The translations under genes were made by a program, and so were the position numbers. From NCBI GenBank assembly GCA_964512145.1, contig CAZEIM010000007.1:15845-79844 (forward strand): 64,000 nucleotides of DNA. Reading direction: 5' to 3'. Below the pieces are notes generated by a model. It searched no databases. It was not told the DNA's origin and saw only the letters and a list, made by a program, of their open reading frames with translations. The stretch is from CAYOHR01 sp964512145 (lineage in GTDB: Bacteria > Bacteroidota > Bacteroidia > Flavobacteriales_G > JALEGO01). The first letter of the stretch is position 1. Each line of letters begins with the position of its first letter. Shown in pieces: positions 63,986-64,000 of the stretch.

Positions 63986-64000
63986 AGATTATAAAATCAA

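Noticed and set aside
1..64000. CRISPR arrays, tRNA or rRNA genes, insertion sequences, prophage or defence islands
   Set aside because: I found no regularly spaced repeats, no tRNA-like arms, no transposase or integrase motif and no recognised defence gene set.

Overview
The window is about one third G+C and reads as one chromosomal stretch of a Bacteroidota bacterium, most likely Flavobacteriales-like. The evidence is a type IX secretion system (T9SS) outer-membrane protein (PorV), a PorP/SprF-family protein, proteins with type A and type B T9SS sorting domains, a Bacteroidota-type division and cell-wall (dcw) cluster, an IPExxxVDY-family protein, and promoters of the Bacteroidota form TTTG-N18-TAnnTTTG or just TAnnTTTG. 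Five runs of N show that it is a draft scaffold. Three of them fall inside genes other than the ABC ATPase (ftsI, murE, ftsA), one falls in the ABC ATPase, and one is intergenic. The reading frame changes across every gap that interrupts a gene. I saw no tRNA, rRNA, CRISPR array, transposase or integrase.

Layout. 1-4.7 kb: the end of recX, a nucleotide-sugar epimerase, a DUF1573 protein, an S41 protease and an AI-2E-family membrane protein. 4.8-16 kb: a large PKD-repeat T9SS adhesin, helicase HrpB, formate-THF ligase, a DUF5723-like outer-membrane protein, and an overlapping pair made of a small type B T9SS cargo and a PorP/SprF protein. 16-24 kb (minus strand): an SGNH-like protein, an MBOAT acyltransferase and a Wzz/BY-kinase-like protein in one operon, then DsbD and an uncharacterised protein. 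24-33.5 kb: a YebC protein, a double ABC ATPase, a small lipoprotein, an HD phosphohydrolase, glycine decarboxylase, a DUF389 membrane protein and a small carboxypeptidase-regulatory-like protein.

33.6-48.9 kb is the dcw operon: mraZ-rsmH-ftsL-ftsI-murE-mraY-murD-ftsW-murG-murC-ftsQ-ftsA-ftsZ. All genes are on the plus strand, many overlap by a few bases, and the operon ends in a clear terminator. 49-64 kb holds a CocE-type hydrolase, a surface fibre-like protein, an IPExxxVDY protein, an aldehyde dehydrogenase, a MATE exporter, an acyltransferase, a Rickettsia-type isocitrate dehydrogenase with a divergent LysR regulator, ispF-porV, and a GT-C-like membrane protein overlapping a sugar-formyltransferase-like gene.

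Most of the window is ordinary core genome. The items I consider worth a second look are: a BY-kinase domain that has lost all its catalytic acidic residues, next to an acylation pair; a minimal type B cargo/PorP pair; an 18-base A tract in a formyltransferase gene; a 163-base exact tandem repeat in the adhesin; stop codons placed in the loops of terminator hairpins; and a possible leaderless promoter in front of fhs. I did not find a convincing new multi-gene defence or mobile system.
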